DNA from: Burkholderiales bacterium
Lineage (GTDB): Bacteria > Pseudomonadota > Gammaproteobacteria > Burkholderiales > SG8-41
DNA length: 64,000 bases
Reading direction: 5' to 3'
Assembly (NCBI GenBank): GCA_019744975.1
Contig: JAIETP010000013.1
Location: forward strand, 1-64,000
Shown here: positions 51,330 through 60,260 of the stretch, in pieces
Numbering within the stretch: the stretch's first letter is position 1
Layout: every line of letters starts with the position of its first letter
The notes under the pieces: generated by a model
What the model saw: only the letters and a program-made list of their open reading frames with translations
What the model was told of the DNA's origin: nothing
Databases searched by the model: none
Position numbers and translations under genes: made by a program

Positions 51330-52753
51330 ATCAGGCTTTTACGTGCCTTGGCGATCGCCGCCTTGACCCGTGCCGGCGCAGTGCCGCCGATGTGACTGCG
51401 GCTGTTCATCGAACCTTCCAGCGATAATGAGTCGAAAGCATCAGCCGTGATCAACTTTGAAAATTGCCGCAGGTCATCGAGCGACAGTTCGGCGAGGTTA
51501 CAGCCGCGGGTTTCGGCAAAACGCACCGCCAGCGCCACGGCCTCATGGGCTTCGCGGAAGGGCAGGCCTTTTTTCACCAGGTAGTCGGCGAGATCGGTGG
51601 CCGTGGCGTAGCCTTCGCGGGCAGCCGCACGCATCCGCTCGGCGTTGACCGTGATGCCGCCGACCATGCCGGCGAATACCGCCAGACTCATCATCAGCGT
51701 ATCGACGGTGTCGAGCAGCGGTTCCTTGTCTTCCTGATTGTCCTTGTTGTACGCCAGCGGCTGGCCCTTCATCAGGGTCAGCAGCGCCACGAGGTGACCA
51801 TTGACGCGTCCGGTCTTGCCGCGTACCAGCTCCGCGACATCGGGATTTTTTTTCTGCGGCATGATCGACGAACCGGTGCAGTAACGGTCGGCGATGTCGA
51901 TGAAACCGAAGCGCGGACTCATCCACAGGATCAGTTCCTCGCTGAAGCGCGACAGATGGGTCATCACCAGCGCGCCGGCGGCGACGAATTCAATCGCGAA
52001 GTCGCGGTCGGACACGGCATCCAGCGAATTTTCGCAGACGCCGTCGAAGCCCAGTTCCTTGGCCACCATCAACCGGTCAATGGGAAACGAAGTGCCGGCC
52101 AGCGCCGCGGCACCCAGCGGCAGGCGGTTGACGCGTTTGCGGCAGTCGGCGAAACGCTGGGCGTCGCGCGACAGCATTTCAAAATAGGCCAGCAGGTGGT
52201 GGGCAAACGACACCGGCTGCGCCACCTGCAGGTGGGTGAAACCCGGCATCACTGTGTCGGCATGATTCTCGGCAAGGTCGAGCAGTGCCCGCTGCAGCCC
52301 TTTGATCAGGGTCTGCACATGGTCGATCGCCGCGCGCAGGTAAAGTCGTACGTCAGTGGCGACCTGATCATTGCGCGAGCGCCCGGTGTGCAGGCGTTTG
52401 CCGGCGTCGCCGACCATGTCGGTCAGGCGGCGCTCGATGTTGAGATGCACGTCCTCGAGATCGACCGACCACGGGAAGGTGCCGGCGCGGATTTCATCAC
52501 CGATGGCGGCCAGGCCTTTTTCGATGGCCTCGAGATCGGCAGCGGTCAGGATACCGACGGCATGCAGCATGCGCGCATGTGCCACCGAACCCTGGATGTC
52601 GAATTCCGCAAGGCGCTGGTCGAAACCGACGGAGGCGGTGAAACGTTTGACCAGATCGTCAACCGGTTCGCTGAAACGCCCCGACCACGCTTTGGCAGCG
52701 TTCGGCTTCGCGCCGTTTTTTGTTTTGTCCGTTGCTTTGTCTTTTGCCGACAT
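51326..52753 (-). CDS. argH: Argininosuccinate lyase
   Basis: A 475-residue member of the fumarase/aspartase superfamily. The signature [12 protein letters not shown] is near 292-302, and [13 protein letters not shown] is the substrate-binding segment. It cleaves argininosuccinate to arginine and fumarate, the last step of arginine synthesis. The gene is convergent with the LacI gene and overlaps it by four bases. It is divergent from algZ, as in Pseudomonas aeruginosa, where argH, algZ and algR are also adjacent. Confidence 0.97.
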   Translation of the reverse strand: MSAKDKATDKTKNGAKPNAAKAWSGRFSEPVDDLVKRFTASVGFDQRLAEFDIQGSVAHARMLHAVGILTAADLEAIEKGLAAIGDEIRAGTFPWSVDLEDVHLNIERRLTDMVGDAGKRLHTGRSRNDQVATDVRLYLRAAIDHVQTLIKGLQRALLDLAENHADTVMPGFTHLQVAQPVSFAHHLLAYFEMLSRDAQRFADCRKRVNRLPLGAAALAGTSFPIDRLMVAKELGFDGVCENSLDAVSDRDFAIEFVAAGALVMTHLSRFSEELILWMSPRFGFIDIADRYCTGSSIMPQKKNPDVAELVRGKTGRVNGHLVALLTLMKGQPLAYNKDNQEDKEPLLDTVDTLMMSLAVFAGMVGGITVNAERMRAAAREGYATATDLADYLVKKGLPFREAHEAVALAVRFAETRGCNLAELSLDDLRQFSKLITADAFDSLSLEGSMNSRSHIGGTAPARVKAAIAKARKSLI

Positions 52754-52820
52754 GGATGTTTGCAGCGATTTTTACAGAATTTACAGAAGCTTTTTACGGC
52801 CCTGCTAGAATGAAACTGCC

Positions 52821-53834
52821 ATGGCGCAGAGTATAAATCATATTGCCAACACCGGCCCCCTGCCGGACTTCCGTAATTTTGGAATCCTGTTGCGCATCGT
52901 GCTGATCGTGAACGGCATTGCACTGCTCGCGGCCCTGTTGCAGGTGCCGGCGGTGCGTGGATGGCCGGCGCAGTTCACGGAAAACGCCGCGCTGGTTGAA
53001 CCCCTGCTGATTCTGAGTCTGCTGGTGCTGGCCGCGGTGGGTAACAGGCTGCGCCGTTTGCCGTACGCGATGGCGATCGTCGCCATTCTGGTGATCGAAC
53101 TGGGTTTGACGACCGCGCTGCACTTCATCACCAGCGGCTTGTTTTTTGTCGAAACGCATTCCCTGCCGCGCTGGTTGTTCATCGTCGCGCTGTCCACCGG
53201 CATGCTGCTGGGGTATTTTGATCTGCGCGGGCGCGCGCTTTCACCGGCGCTGTCTGAAGCGCGGCTGCAGGCGCTGCAGGCGCGCATCCGGCCGCATTTT
53301 CTGTTCAACAGCATCAACGCCGTATTGTCACTGGTGCGCCAGGAGCCGCAGCGCGCCGAGGCGGCGCTTGAAGATCTGGCCGGACTGTTCCGCGCGCTGA
53401 TGGCCGACAACCGCCAACTGACGCCGATTTCCCGCGAGATCGAGCTTTGCCGCCAGTACCTGGATCTGGAGCAGTTGCGGCTGGGCGAACGCCTGCAGGT
53501 GGAATGGCATATCGAGAACATGCCGCCGGATGCGCTGGTGCCTCTGCTGGCCCTGCAGCCGCTGCTGGAGAACGCGGTGTATCACGGCATCGAGCCCGCC
53601 GAAACGCCCGGTGTGGTGAGCATCACCATTCATGTTGCCCGTGACCGCCTGCACGTGGTGCTGCGCAACCCGTACCGCCTGACCGGCGACCATCATGTCG
53701 GCAACAAGATGGCGCTGGCCAACATTCGTGAACGCCTGCAGCTGCATTTCGACGTCGCTGCGGAACTGACCACGCAGATCGGCGAAAACACCTTTGAGGT
53801 GCGCATGGTCATGCCGTACCTGAAAGCAAAATGA
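52821..53834 (+). CDS. algZ: AlgZ/LytS-type sensor histidine kinase
   Basis: A 337-residue membrane sensor of the HisKA_7TM-free LytS/AlgZ type. Four hydrophobic segments (about 22-42, 60-75, 84-105, 118-133) precede the kinase part, where ARIRPHFLFNSINAVLS has the phospho-acceptor His159. The ATP-binding N box is PLLENAVYHG and the tail has MALANIRERL. It passes a phosphoryl group to the AlgR-type regulator downstream. A TTTACAGAA 9-bp tandem (52771-52788) lies in the divergent argH/algZ region. Confidence 0.9.
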   Translation: MAQSINHIANTGPLPDFRNFGILLRIVLIVNGIALLAALLQVPAVRGWPAQFTENAALVEPLLILSLLVLAAVGNRLRRLPYAMAIVAILVIELGLTTALHFITSGLFFVETHSLPRWLFIVALSTGMLLGYFDLRGRALSPALSEARLQALQARIRPHFLFNSINAVLSLVRQEPQRAEAALEDLAGLFRALMADNRQLTPISREIELCRQYLDLEQLRLGERLQVEWHIENMPPDALVPLLALQPLLENAVYHGIEPAETPGVVSITIHVARDRLHVVLRNPYRLTGDHHVGNKMALANIRERLQLHFDVAAELTTQIGENTFEVRMVMPYLKAK

Positions 53835-53858
53835 GGACTGAATGAGGAGGATGGCGTC

Positions 53859-54617
53859 ATGACCATCGCGCCGCGTCGCGTACTGATCGTCGATGACGAG
53901 GCGCCGGCGCGCAGCCGCATGCGCGATCTGCTGGCCGACGTCAATGCCGGACTGCCGGTGGTGGTTGCCGGCGAGGCCGCCAATGGCCGGGATGCGCTGC
54001 AGATCGCCGGAGCCGGCGGTGTCGATGTCGCCCTGCTTGATGTGCGCATGCCCGGCATGGACGGCATCGAAGTGGCGCGCCACCTGCAGCAGCTGCAGCC
54101 GCCGCCGGCGGTGATATTCACCACGGCGTACGATGCCTATGCGATCCAGGCCTTTGAATTACACGTGGTCGATTACCTGCTGAAGCCGATCAAGGCATCG
54201 CGGCTGAAGGAAGCGCTGTCGCGGGTCGTGCAAAACACCGCGCTGAATCCCGAGGCCCTGCGCGAATTGCAACAGGCGCCGCGCAGCTGCCTCAGTGTGG
54301 CCGAACGCGGCCGGGTGCATCTGATCCCGGTGGAGGACATCCTGTTCCTGCGCGCCGAACTCAAATACATCACGGTGCGTACCGCCGGCCGGGAATACCT
54401 GATCGAGGAATCACTGACCCAGCTCGAACAGGAATTTGCGGAGCGTTTTGTGCGTGTGCACCGCAACTGCCTGGTGGCGCGTACGGCGATCCGCGGTTTT
54501 GAGCGGGTGGCTGCGGAGTCCGGTGAGGGGCCATGGCAGGTGGTGCTCGCCGGACTCGAGGAACGCATCCCCGTGAGTCGCCGCCAGCAGCACATCGTGC
54601 GCGAGTTTGCGCGCTGA
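53859..54617 (+). CDS. algR: AlgR-type LytTR response regulator
   Basis: A 252-residue regulator with a receiver domain (Asp12, Asp13, phospho-acceptor Asp61, and Lys in LLKPI near 108) and a C-terminal LytTR DNA-binding domain (from about 145; ERGRVHLIPVEDILFLRAELKYITV). It pairs with the sensor kinase 24 bp upstream. In Pseudomonas the AlgZ-AlgR pair controls alginate, motility and virulence and lies next to hemC; the same order here suggests a conserved role. It may autoregulate from the argH/algZ region. Confidence 0.93.
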   Translation: MTIAPRRVLIVDDEAPARSRMRDLLADVNAGLPVVVAGEAANGRDALQIAGAGGVDVALLDVRMPGMDGIEVARHLQQLQPPPAVIFTTAYDAYAIQAFELHVVDYLLKPIKASRLKEALSRVVQNTALNPEALRELQQAPRSCLSVAERGRVHLIPVEDILFLRAELKYITVRTAGREYLIEESLTQLEQEFAERFVRVHRNCLVARTAIRGFERVAAESGEGPWQVVLAGLEERIPVSRRQQHIVREFAR

Positions 54618-54641
54618 GAGCGCCTGACAGACCGAAGCGGA

Positions 54642-55121
54642 TCAGCGTCCGCGCCGCATGCGGGCCAGTCCTGCTTCTATCGCCTGCTCTATGTACAAAC
54701 GGTAAAAGTCATCGGCCAGCAAACCAATGATTGGCGGGGCGACTCGTTCGCCGTTGGCATCAAATACGATCAGCGTGGGCACGGTTTTGATGCCGAGGCT
54801 GCGCGCGTATTCGCGATGCGTGGTGGCGGTGCCGGCGAAGTCGCGCATGGCCGTGCTGCGATCGACATCGATTTCGCGGATCAGTACGCGATTTTTCCAT
54901 TTTGGGTCGGTTTGCAGGGGCACCAGATAATCGCGCCGCGCGACCGCGCAATACGGGCAGGACTGCTGCATGAAGGCGATCAGTACCGGCGCGCGGCGCG
55001 CCTTGGCCGTGGCGGCGGCTTGCGCCAGATCGTCTGCGGGCAGCAGCTGGGCTGTAGCCGGTGCTGCGATCAAGAGAGCCCATGCTACAATCAGGCAGCC
55101 CCAGTACTTAAAAATATTCAA
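54642..55121 (-). CDS. Thioredoxin-like secreted/membrane protein
   Basis: A 159-residue protein with a signal anchor (about 7-24, ending ATAQ) and a thioredoxin fold with CPYC active site at 55-58 ([16 protein letters not shown]) and the cis-proline segment KTVPTLIVF. Such proteins act as periplasmic thiol reductases or chaperones such as SoxW or DsbE-like. The start is not certain: only TTG codons are available, at 55121 and 55130. The gene is divergent from hemC with about 10 bp between starts; the AT motif covers the overlap. Confidence 0.75.
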   Translation of the reverse strand: MNIFKYWGCLIVAWALLIAAPATAQLLPADDLAQAAATAKARRAPVLIAFMQQSCPYCAVARRDYLVPLQTDPKWKNRVLIREIDVDRSTAMRDFAGTATTHREYARSLGIKTVPTLIVFDANGERVAPPIIGLLADDFYRLYIEQAIEAGLARMRRGR

Positions 55122-55130
55122 TAAAATCAA
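55113..55130 (-). repeat. Dispersed AT motif, copy 7
   Basis: Reverse orientation with one inserted base; the 12-bp core CAATAAAATCAA is identical. It lies over the starts of the thioredoxin-like gene and next to the hemC ATG. Confidence 0.6.
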
Positions 55131-55131
55131 T

Positions 55132-56079
55132 ATGATACAGAGTCCTGCTAATCGCCGACCCGATTCCGTGGTGATTGCCACGCGCGAGTCCGCGCTGGCT
55201 TTATGGCAGGCCCGGCATGTGCAATCCGGGCTGCAGCGATTATATCCGGGGCTGCCGGTATCCATCCTCGGCATGACCACGGCTGGTGACCGTAATCTCG
55301 AAAGTTCCTTGTCCAAGATCGGCGGCAAGGGTTTGTTCGTCAAGGAACTCGAAGATGCGCTGGCCGACGGCCGCGCCGACATCGCGGTGCATTCGGTGAA
55401 GGATGTGCCGATGCACCTGCCCGAAGGTTATGCCCTGGCGGCGGTTCTTGAGCGTGCCGATCCGCGCGATGCTTTGGTCTCGAATGATTTCAGCAGTCTC
55501 GCCGCATTACCCGCGGGCACGCGGGTCGGCACTTCCAGCCTGCGTCGCGAATGCCAGTTGCGTACACAATTTCCCAAACTGGTGGTCGAGCCGCTGCGCG
55601 GCAATGTGCAGACGCGTTTGCGCAAATTGGATGACGGTCAGTATGGCGCAATCATCCTCGCTGCCGCGGGATTGAAACGGCTCGGCCTGGCTGATCGTAT
55701 TACCGCGCTGCTGACACCAGAGGAAAGCCTGCCCGCCGTTGGCCAGGGCGCGTTGGGTATTGAATGCCGCGCCGATCGCGCCGGTTTGTTTGAATTGCTG
55801 GCGCCGCTGGTACATCAGGCGACACAACAATGCGTGATCGCCGAACGCGCGTTTTCGCGCACCTTGGCCGGCAGCTGCAATGTGCCGCTCGCCGGGTTTG
55901 CCGAATTGAGTGGCGCACAGCTGCGCCTGCGCGGTCTGGTCGGCGCACCGGATGGCTCAAGGGTGGTGCGCGGCGAAATCGCCGGCCCGGCAACGAATGC
56001 CGAAGCACTGGGCATCACGCTGGCCGAAGACCTGAAACGCCAGGGTGCCGCGGACATCCTCGCGGCCCTTTCACCATGA
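55132..56079 (+). CDS. hemC: Porphobilinogen deaminase (hydroxymethylbilane synthase)
   Basis: A 315-residue enzyme that polymerises four porphobilinogens to hydroxymethylbilane. Catalytic Asp91 is in HSVKDVP, and Cys249 in LAGSCNVP carries the dipyrromethane cofactor. The ATG is at the edge of an AT-rich motif without a clear Shine-Dalgarno; no alternative start is better. Followed by hemD with 10 bp spacing, as usual in this cluster. Confidence 0.97.
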   Translation: MIQSPANRRPDSVVIATRESALALWQARHVQSGLQRLYPGLPVSILGMTTAGDRNLESSLSKIGGKGLFVKELEDALADGRADIAVHSVKDVPMHLPEGYALAAVLERADPRDALVSNDFSSLAALPAGTRVGTSSLRRECQLRTQFPKLVVEPLRGNVQTRLRKLDDGQYGAIILAAAGLKRLGLADRITALLTPEESLPAVGQGALGIECRADRAGLFELLAPLVHQATQQCVIAERAFSRTLAGSCNVPLAGFAELSGAQLRLRGLVGAPDGSRVVRGEIAGPATNAEALGITLAEDLKRQGAADILAALSP

Positions 56080-56089
56080 CTGCGGCGCC

Positions 56090-56860
56090 ATGACCGGCCC
56101 GCTGGCCGGGCGCGGCATCCTGATTACGCGGCCGGCGCACCAGGCGGGGCCATTGGCAGCCCTGATACATGCCGCAGGCGGCCGGCCGGTCATTTTTCCG
56201 ACGCTGGAAATTCTTGATCCTGTCGATCCGCAACCGCTGCTCGACGCCCTCGCGCGGCTGGAACGTTATGACCTGGCCATTTTCATCAGCCCCAATGCCG
56301 TGACACGGGTGATGGAACGCATGGCCGGGCGACGCGCCTGGCCGGCAGGTCTGCGCGTCGCCGCGATCGGCAAGGGCGGCGTCAGGGAACTCGAACGTCA
56401 TGGCATCCACGACGTCATTGCGCCGCAGCGCTCTTTCGACAGTGAACGGCTGCTTGAGATGCCGCAACTGCAGGGCGTCAGCGGACAGAGGGTGCTGATT
56501 TTGCGTGGCGACGGCGGCCGGGAATTGCTCGGTGATACCCTGGCGGCGCGCGGCGCACAGGTCGATTACGTGGCCTGTTATCGCCGCGCGCGACCACAAA
56601 CGGATCCGGCACCCCTGCTGCAGGCCTGGGCGCATGACGGGGTACATGCAATGGTCGTCACCAGCAGTGAAGGGCTGCGTAATCTGTTTGTGATGCTCGG
56701 CAAAGCCGGGGAATCACTGCTGCAGCGTACGCCCTTGCTGGTGCCGCATCCGCGCATCGCCGCCGTGGCGCGGGAACTCGGCTGCAGGGATGTCATTGAG
56801 ACCGCGCCCGGCGATGACGGCCTGATCGCGGGCCTGTTGCAGCAGTTCGCAGCGAAATAG
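56090..56860 (+). CDS. hemD: Uroporphyrinogen-III synthase
   Basis: A 256-residue enzyme that cyclises hydroxymethylbilane with inversion of ring D. The family is poorly conserved, but GRGILITRPAHQAGPL, FISPNAVTRVM, and VTSSEGLRNLF follow the typical pattern and the length is standard. The ATG is 10 bp after hemC. It precedes hemX and hemY, the conserved betaproteobacterial order. Confidence 0.92.
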   Translation: MTGPLAGRGILITRPAHQAGPLAALIHAAGGRPVIFPTLEILDPVDPQPLLDALARLERYDLAIFISPNAVTRVMERMAGRRAWPAGLRVAAIGKGGVRELERHGIHDVIAPQRSFDSERLLEMPQLQGVSGQRVLILRGDGGRELLGDTLAARGAQVDYVACYRRARPQTDPAPLLQAWAHDGVHAMVVTSSEGLRNLFVMLGKAGESLLQRTPLLVPHPRIAAVARELGCRDVIETAPGDDGLIAGLLQQFAAK

Positions 56861-56886
56861 CCTCCGCGCACGCATGTTATTCTTTG

Positions 56887-57963
56887 ATGATGAGTGAAGA
56901 ACACACACCAGCCGGCAATGGCGTGACACCGTCAGCGGCTGTCACGCCCGCTGCGCGCAACGCAGGGCGCGGTGGCGCCTGGCCGGTGCTGGCGCTGCTG
57001 TTGGCTCTGGCAGCCTTGGTTTTTTCCGCTTACCAGTGGTATCAGGATCGCAGTTCGGACAATATACTGCGCCGCGAACTGGCACAGCGCCTGGCGAACA
57101 TGGAAGAGCAAAACAAGGATGCCGGTGCGCGTGTACTGCAGGCGATGGCGGCCTTGCGCGAAGCCGAGGTCAAGGTGGGCGTGCTGGAAGCCAAACTCGC
57201 GGAATCGCAGAACCAGCAGGTTGCGCTCGAAGCGCTGTATCAGGAACTCTCGCGCAACCGCGATGAGTGGGCGTTTGCCGACATTGAACAATCCGTGCTG
57301 CTGGCCAGCCAGCAGTTGCAGATCGCGGCCAACGTGCGCACCGCGCTGATCGGCCTGGAGAACGTCGAGGCGCGGCTGCAACGCATGGACCAGCCGCGTT
57401 ACAGCGTGCTGCGCCGGGCGCTGGCGCGGGACATCGAACGACTGAAAGCGCTGCCGCTGGTTGACGTTTACGGCACCGGCGCGCGGCTGGATGACGCCAT
57501 TGCCGCGATCGATCGCCTGCCGCTGGCGATGGATGCGCGGGCGCGGCCCGATGCGGCTGTTGCTGCGCCGGCGCCCGTGGCGGAACCGGCGTGGGAGCGC
57601 GTGGTGCGCGAGGCCTGGCGCGAACTGCGCCAACTGGTGCGTGTGCAGAGTGCCGGCGTGCAGGATGCGGCGCTGCTGGCGCCGGATCAGGCTTTTTTCC
57701 TGCGCGAGAATCTGAAGCTGCGCCTGCTGGGTGCGCGCATCGCCCTGCTGTCGCGTGACGGCAGAAGTTATCAGGGCGACCTGCAGGCGGCCTTGTCCGC
57801 GCTGGAGCGTCATTTCGACAAGCGTGACAGCACCGTGATGGCGACAGCGGCGGCGCTGCGCAAACTGCAGTCGGCGCAGGTGCAGATCGATCTGCCGGAT
57901 CTGCAGGACACCCTGGAAGCGTTACGCAAGTTGCGCCTGCCCCGAGCCAAGGGGGCGGCGTAA
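56887..57963 (+). CDS. hemX: HemX-like protein (uroporphyrinogen-III C-methyltransferase family, membrane-anchored)
   Basis: A 358-residue protein with an acidic cytosolic N-terminus, one transmembrane segment (about 30-52) and a long periplasmic coiled-coil (LAQRLANMEEQNKDAGAR and onward). Despite its database name it has no SAM-binding methyltransferase domain; the role in heme synthesis is unproven. It precedes hemY and is probably cotranscribed with hemCD. Two ATG codons and a TTG are possible starts. Confidence 0.85.
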   Translation: MMSEEHTPAGNGVTPSAAVTPAARNAGRGGAWPVLALLLALAALVFSAYQWYQDRSSDNILRRELAQRLANMEEQNKDAGARVLQAMAALREAEVKVGVLEAKLAESQNQQVALEALYQELSRNRDEWAFADIEQSVLLASQQLQIAANVRTALIGLENVEARLQRMDQPRYSVLRRALARDIERLKALPLVDVYGTGARLDDAIAAIDRLPLAMDARARPDAAVAAPAPVAEPAWERVVREAWRELRQLVRVQSAGVQDAALLAPDQAFFLRENLKLRLLGARIALLSRDGRSYQGDLQAALSALERHFDKRDSTVMATAAALRKLQSAQVQIDLPDLQDTLEALRKLRLPRAKGAA

Positions 57964-57993
57964 GCGCGCCCGCAACCCGGTTTACAGACGACG

Positions 57994-59202
57994 ATGCGCT
58001 GGCTGATCTGGATACTGGTGGTGGCGGCCCTCGCAACGGGCCTGACGCTGCTGGCGCAACAGAATACCGGCTACGTGCTGGTGGCGCTGCCCGGGCACCG
58101 CATTGAACTGTCGCTGAATTTTGCGCTGGTGCTGCTGGTGTTGGGTTTTGCGTCGGGTTATTTTCTGGTGCGCCTGCTGGTCACCACGATCGAGTTGCCG
58201 GGGCGTGTGGCGCAGTTCCGTGCCGCGCGGCGCCGTGAAACCGCACATGGCACGCTGGTCGAGGCCTTGCGCGAGTTTTTTGCCGGGCGTTATGGCAAAG
58301 CCGAAAAAGCGGTGAACCGCGCGGTCGCGCTGGGGGAACCCGGTGATCTGGGCGCCGTCATTGCCGCGTGTGCGGCGCACGAACTGCGCGAGCCCGGACG
58401 CCGTGATGCCTATCTCGCGCAATTGGCCGCGGATCCCGCGCGACCTGACGCCGCCGCAGCGATCAGTACGGCGAAGATGCTGCTCGATGAACGGCGGCCG
58501 GAAGATGCGCTGGCGGCGCTGGCGATGCTGCCGAACAAACATACCGCAGCACTGCGCCTCGAATTGCGCGCGCGGCAGCGCATCGGACAATGGGAGCAGG
58601 TGCCGGCGCTGATCGACCTGCTGGAAAAACGCAATGTATTCAGCGCCGAGCAAGCCGATGCCGAACGCCGCCATGCCTGGCGGCAGTTGATCCAGCGCAA
58701 GTCAGGTGATGCGCAGGAGCTTGCTGCAACCTGGAAACTGGTGCCCGACCGTTATTGCCGTGACACCGCCGTTGCCGCCGCCGCGGCAGCGGCTTTTCTC
58801 GGACTGGGACAACATGCCGAGGCGGCGGCCATCATTGAGCGCAGCCTCGACCGGGAATGGGACAGCGGACTGGCCGCTTTGTATGGCGAGTGTGGCGGCG
58901 CCGATGTGCTGCGACAGATTGAACACGCGGAACGCTGGCTGAAGGCGCACCGCACGGATGCCGCCTTGCTGCTGGCACTTGGACGCCTGTGCGCACGGCA
59001 GCAACTGTGGGGCAAGGCGCAGAGTTATCTGGAGGCGAGTGTTGCGCTGGAACCGACGTACGCAGCGCATCTGGAACTCGCCCAACTGCATGAACGTCTC
59101 GAGCGCGGTGAGGCGGCGCGCGCCCACCATCAAGCCAGTCTTGAACTGGCGGTGGCACAACTGAACCGGACCGCCGCAGCGCGGCGGCGCAAACCGGGCT
59201 GA
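57994..59202 (+). CDS. hemY: HemY-family protein
   Basis: A 402-residue protein with two N-terminal membrane segments (about 3-22 and 40-62) and an alpha-helical TPR-like region that makes up the rest (AVNRAVALGEPGDLGAVIAACAAHELREP). HemY of this type is conserved at the end of hemCDXY clusters in Beta- and Gammaproteobacteria; it is not the protoporphyrinogen oxidase of the same name. The function is not known biochemically. Thirty bp after hemX. Confidence 0.9.
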   Translation: MRWLIWILVVAALATGLTLLAQQNTGYVLVALPGHRIELSLNFALVLLVLGFASGYFLVRLLVTTIELPGRVAQFRAARRRETAHGTLVEALREFFAGRYGKAEKAVNRAVALGEPGDLGAVIAACAAHELREPGRRDAYLAQLAADPARPDAAAAISTAKMLLDERRPEDALAALAMLPNKHTAALRLELRARQRIGQWEQVPALIDLLEKRNVFSAEQADAERRHAWRQLIQRKSGDAQELAATWKLVPDRYCRDTAVAAAAAAAFLGLGQHAEAAAIIERSLDREWDSGLAALYGECGGADVLRQIEHAERWLKAHRTDAALLLALGRLCARQQLWGKAQSYLEASVALEPTYAAHLELAQLHERLERGEAARAHHQASLELAVAQLNRTAAARRRKPG

Positions 59203-59208
59203 CCCCGA

Positions 59209-60222
59209 TTACGCAGCGGCGGCGGGTGTGAACGCGTCGGCGTAAAACGCCGTTTCCGGCAGGCCGCAGCGGGAGAGGAAGTCGCGGCGTGCGGCATCGA
59301 TCATCGCCGGTGCGCCGCAGGCATAGACCTCGTGCCCGGACAAATCAGGCAGATCGGCCATCACCGCTTCATGCACCAGGCCGCGGCGTCCCGTCCATCC
59401 ATCCTCCGGGCCTGCATCCGACAGCACCGGCACATAAGTGATGCCGTGTTCGCGCTGCCAGGCCGCAGGCAGCTCGTCCAGATACAGGTCGGCTGCGCTC
59501 CGCGCACCGCGGTACAGCAGCAGCGGCCGTCTGATCTTGTGGTGTATCGCGTGTTCGATGATGGCTTTGATCGGCGCGAAACCGGTGCCGCCGGCCACCA
59601 GCACCGCCGGTTTGTCATTGTCCTCACGCAGATAAAAGGTGCCGAGCGGACCTTCGAAACGCAGGATGTCCCTTTCTTTCATCTGCGTGAACACATGGAT
59701 GCTGAACGGGCCGCCGTAATTCCGCAGATGCAATTCCAGCAGGCCGTCGTCGTGCGGCGGATTGGCCAGCGACAGGCTGCGGCGCGTACCGTTCTTCAAC
59801 AGAATGTCGATGTACTGGCCGGCGAGGAACTGCAGGCGCTCCGAGGCGGGCAGGCGCAGGCGGATGCGCATCACGTCGGGGGCGACCAGTTCCAGCGACT
59901 GCACCCGGCACGGCAGCGTTTTTACCGGAATGTCCTTGGCCACGCCGATTTCGCGGCACTCGATGATCAGGTCGGAGAGCGGCTGCGCCTGACAGAACAG
60001 CGCCATGCCGGCGGCGCGTTCAGCGGTATTCAGAGTGGTGTCCTGGGATTTGCCATGATCAACGCCGCCTGCGGCGACCTTCCCCTTGCAAGAACCGCAG
60101 CTGCCGTTGCGGCAGCCGTAAGGCAGCCGGTAGCCTTCGCGCAGTGCGGCTTCGAGCACGGTTTCGCCGTCCCGGGCATGGAATACATGGCCGCTGGGCC
60201 GGAGGGTGATTTGGCGGGGCAT
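59209..60222 (-). CDS. Ferredoxin-NAD(P)H reductase, 2Fe-2S fused (CDP-6-deoxy-glucoseen reductase type)
   Basis: A 337-residue reductase. The N-terminal plant-type [2Fe-2S] domain has Cys37, Cys42, Cys45 and Cys77 (YGCRNGSCGSC...FCQ). FAD- and NAD-binding domains follow, with RRSLSLAN and GGTGFAPIKA, and a CGAP near the C-terminus. Such proteins pass electrons from NAD(P)H to oxygenases, deoxysugar dehydratases or similar. It is convergent with hemY with almost no gap. Confidence 0.88.
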   Translation of the reverse strand: MPRQITLRPSGHVFHARDGETVLEAALREGYRLPYGCRNGSCGSCKGKVAAGGVDHGKSQDTTLNTAERAAGMALFCQAQPLSDLIIECREIGVAKDIPVKTLPCRVQSLELVAPDVMRIRLRLPASERLQFLAGQYIDILLKNGTRRSLSLANPPHDDGLLELHLRNYGGPFSIHVFTQMKERDILRFEGPLGTFYLREDNDKPAVLVAGGTGFAPIKAIIEHAIHHKIRRPLLLYRGARSAADLYLDELPAAWQREHGITYVPVLSDAGPEDGWTGRRGLVHEAVMADLPDLSGHEVYACGAPAMIDAARRDFLSRCGLPETAFYADAFTPAAAA

Positions 60223-60260
60223 CGTTCGGGATCCGGGGTGCTGGGCTAAAATAGGACGTT

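Noticed and set aside
52780-52811. Promoter for algZ with TTTACA and TAGAAT boxes
   Set aside because: The spacing is about 20 bp, too long for a normal sigma-70 promoter; only the 9-bp tandem repeat there is certain.
51464-52813. Plus-strand ORF of 449 codons
   Set aside because: It is the antisense frame of argH; the argH product is complete and highly conserved.
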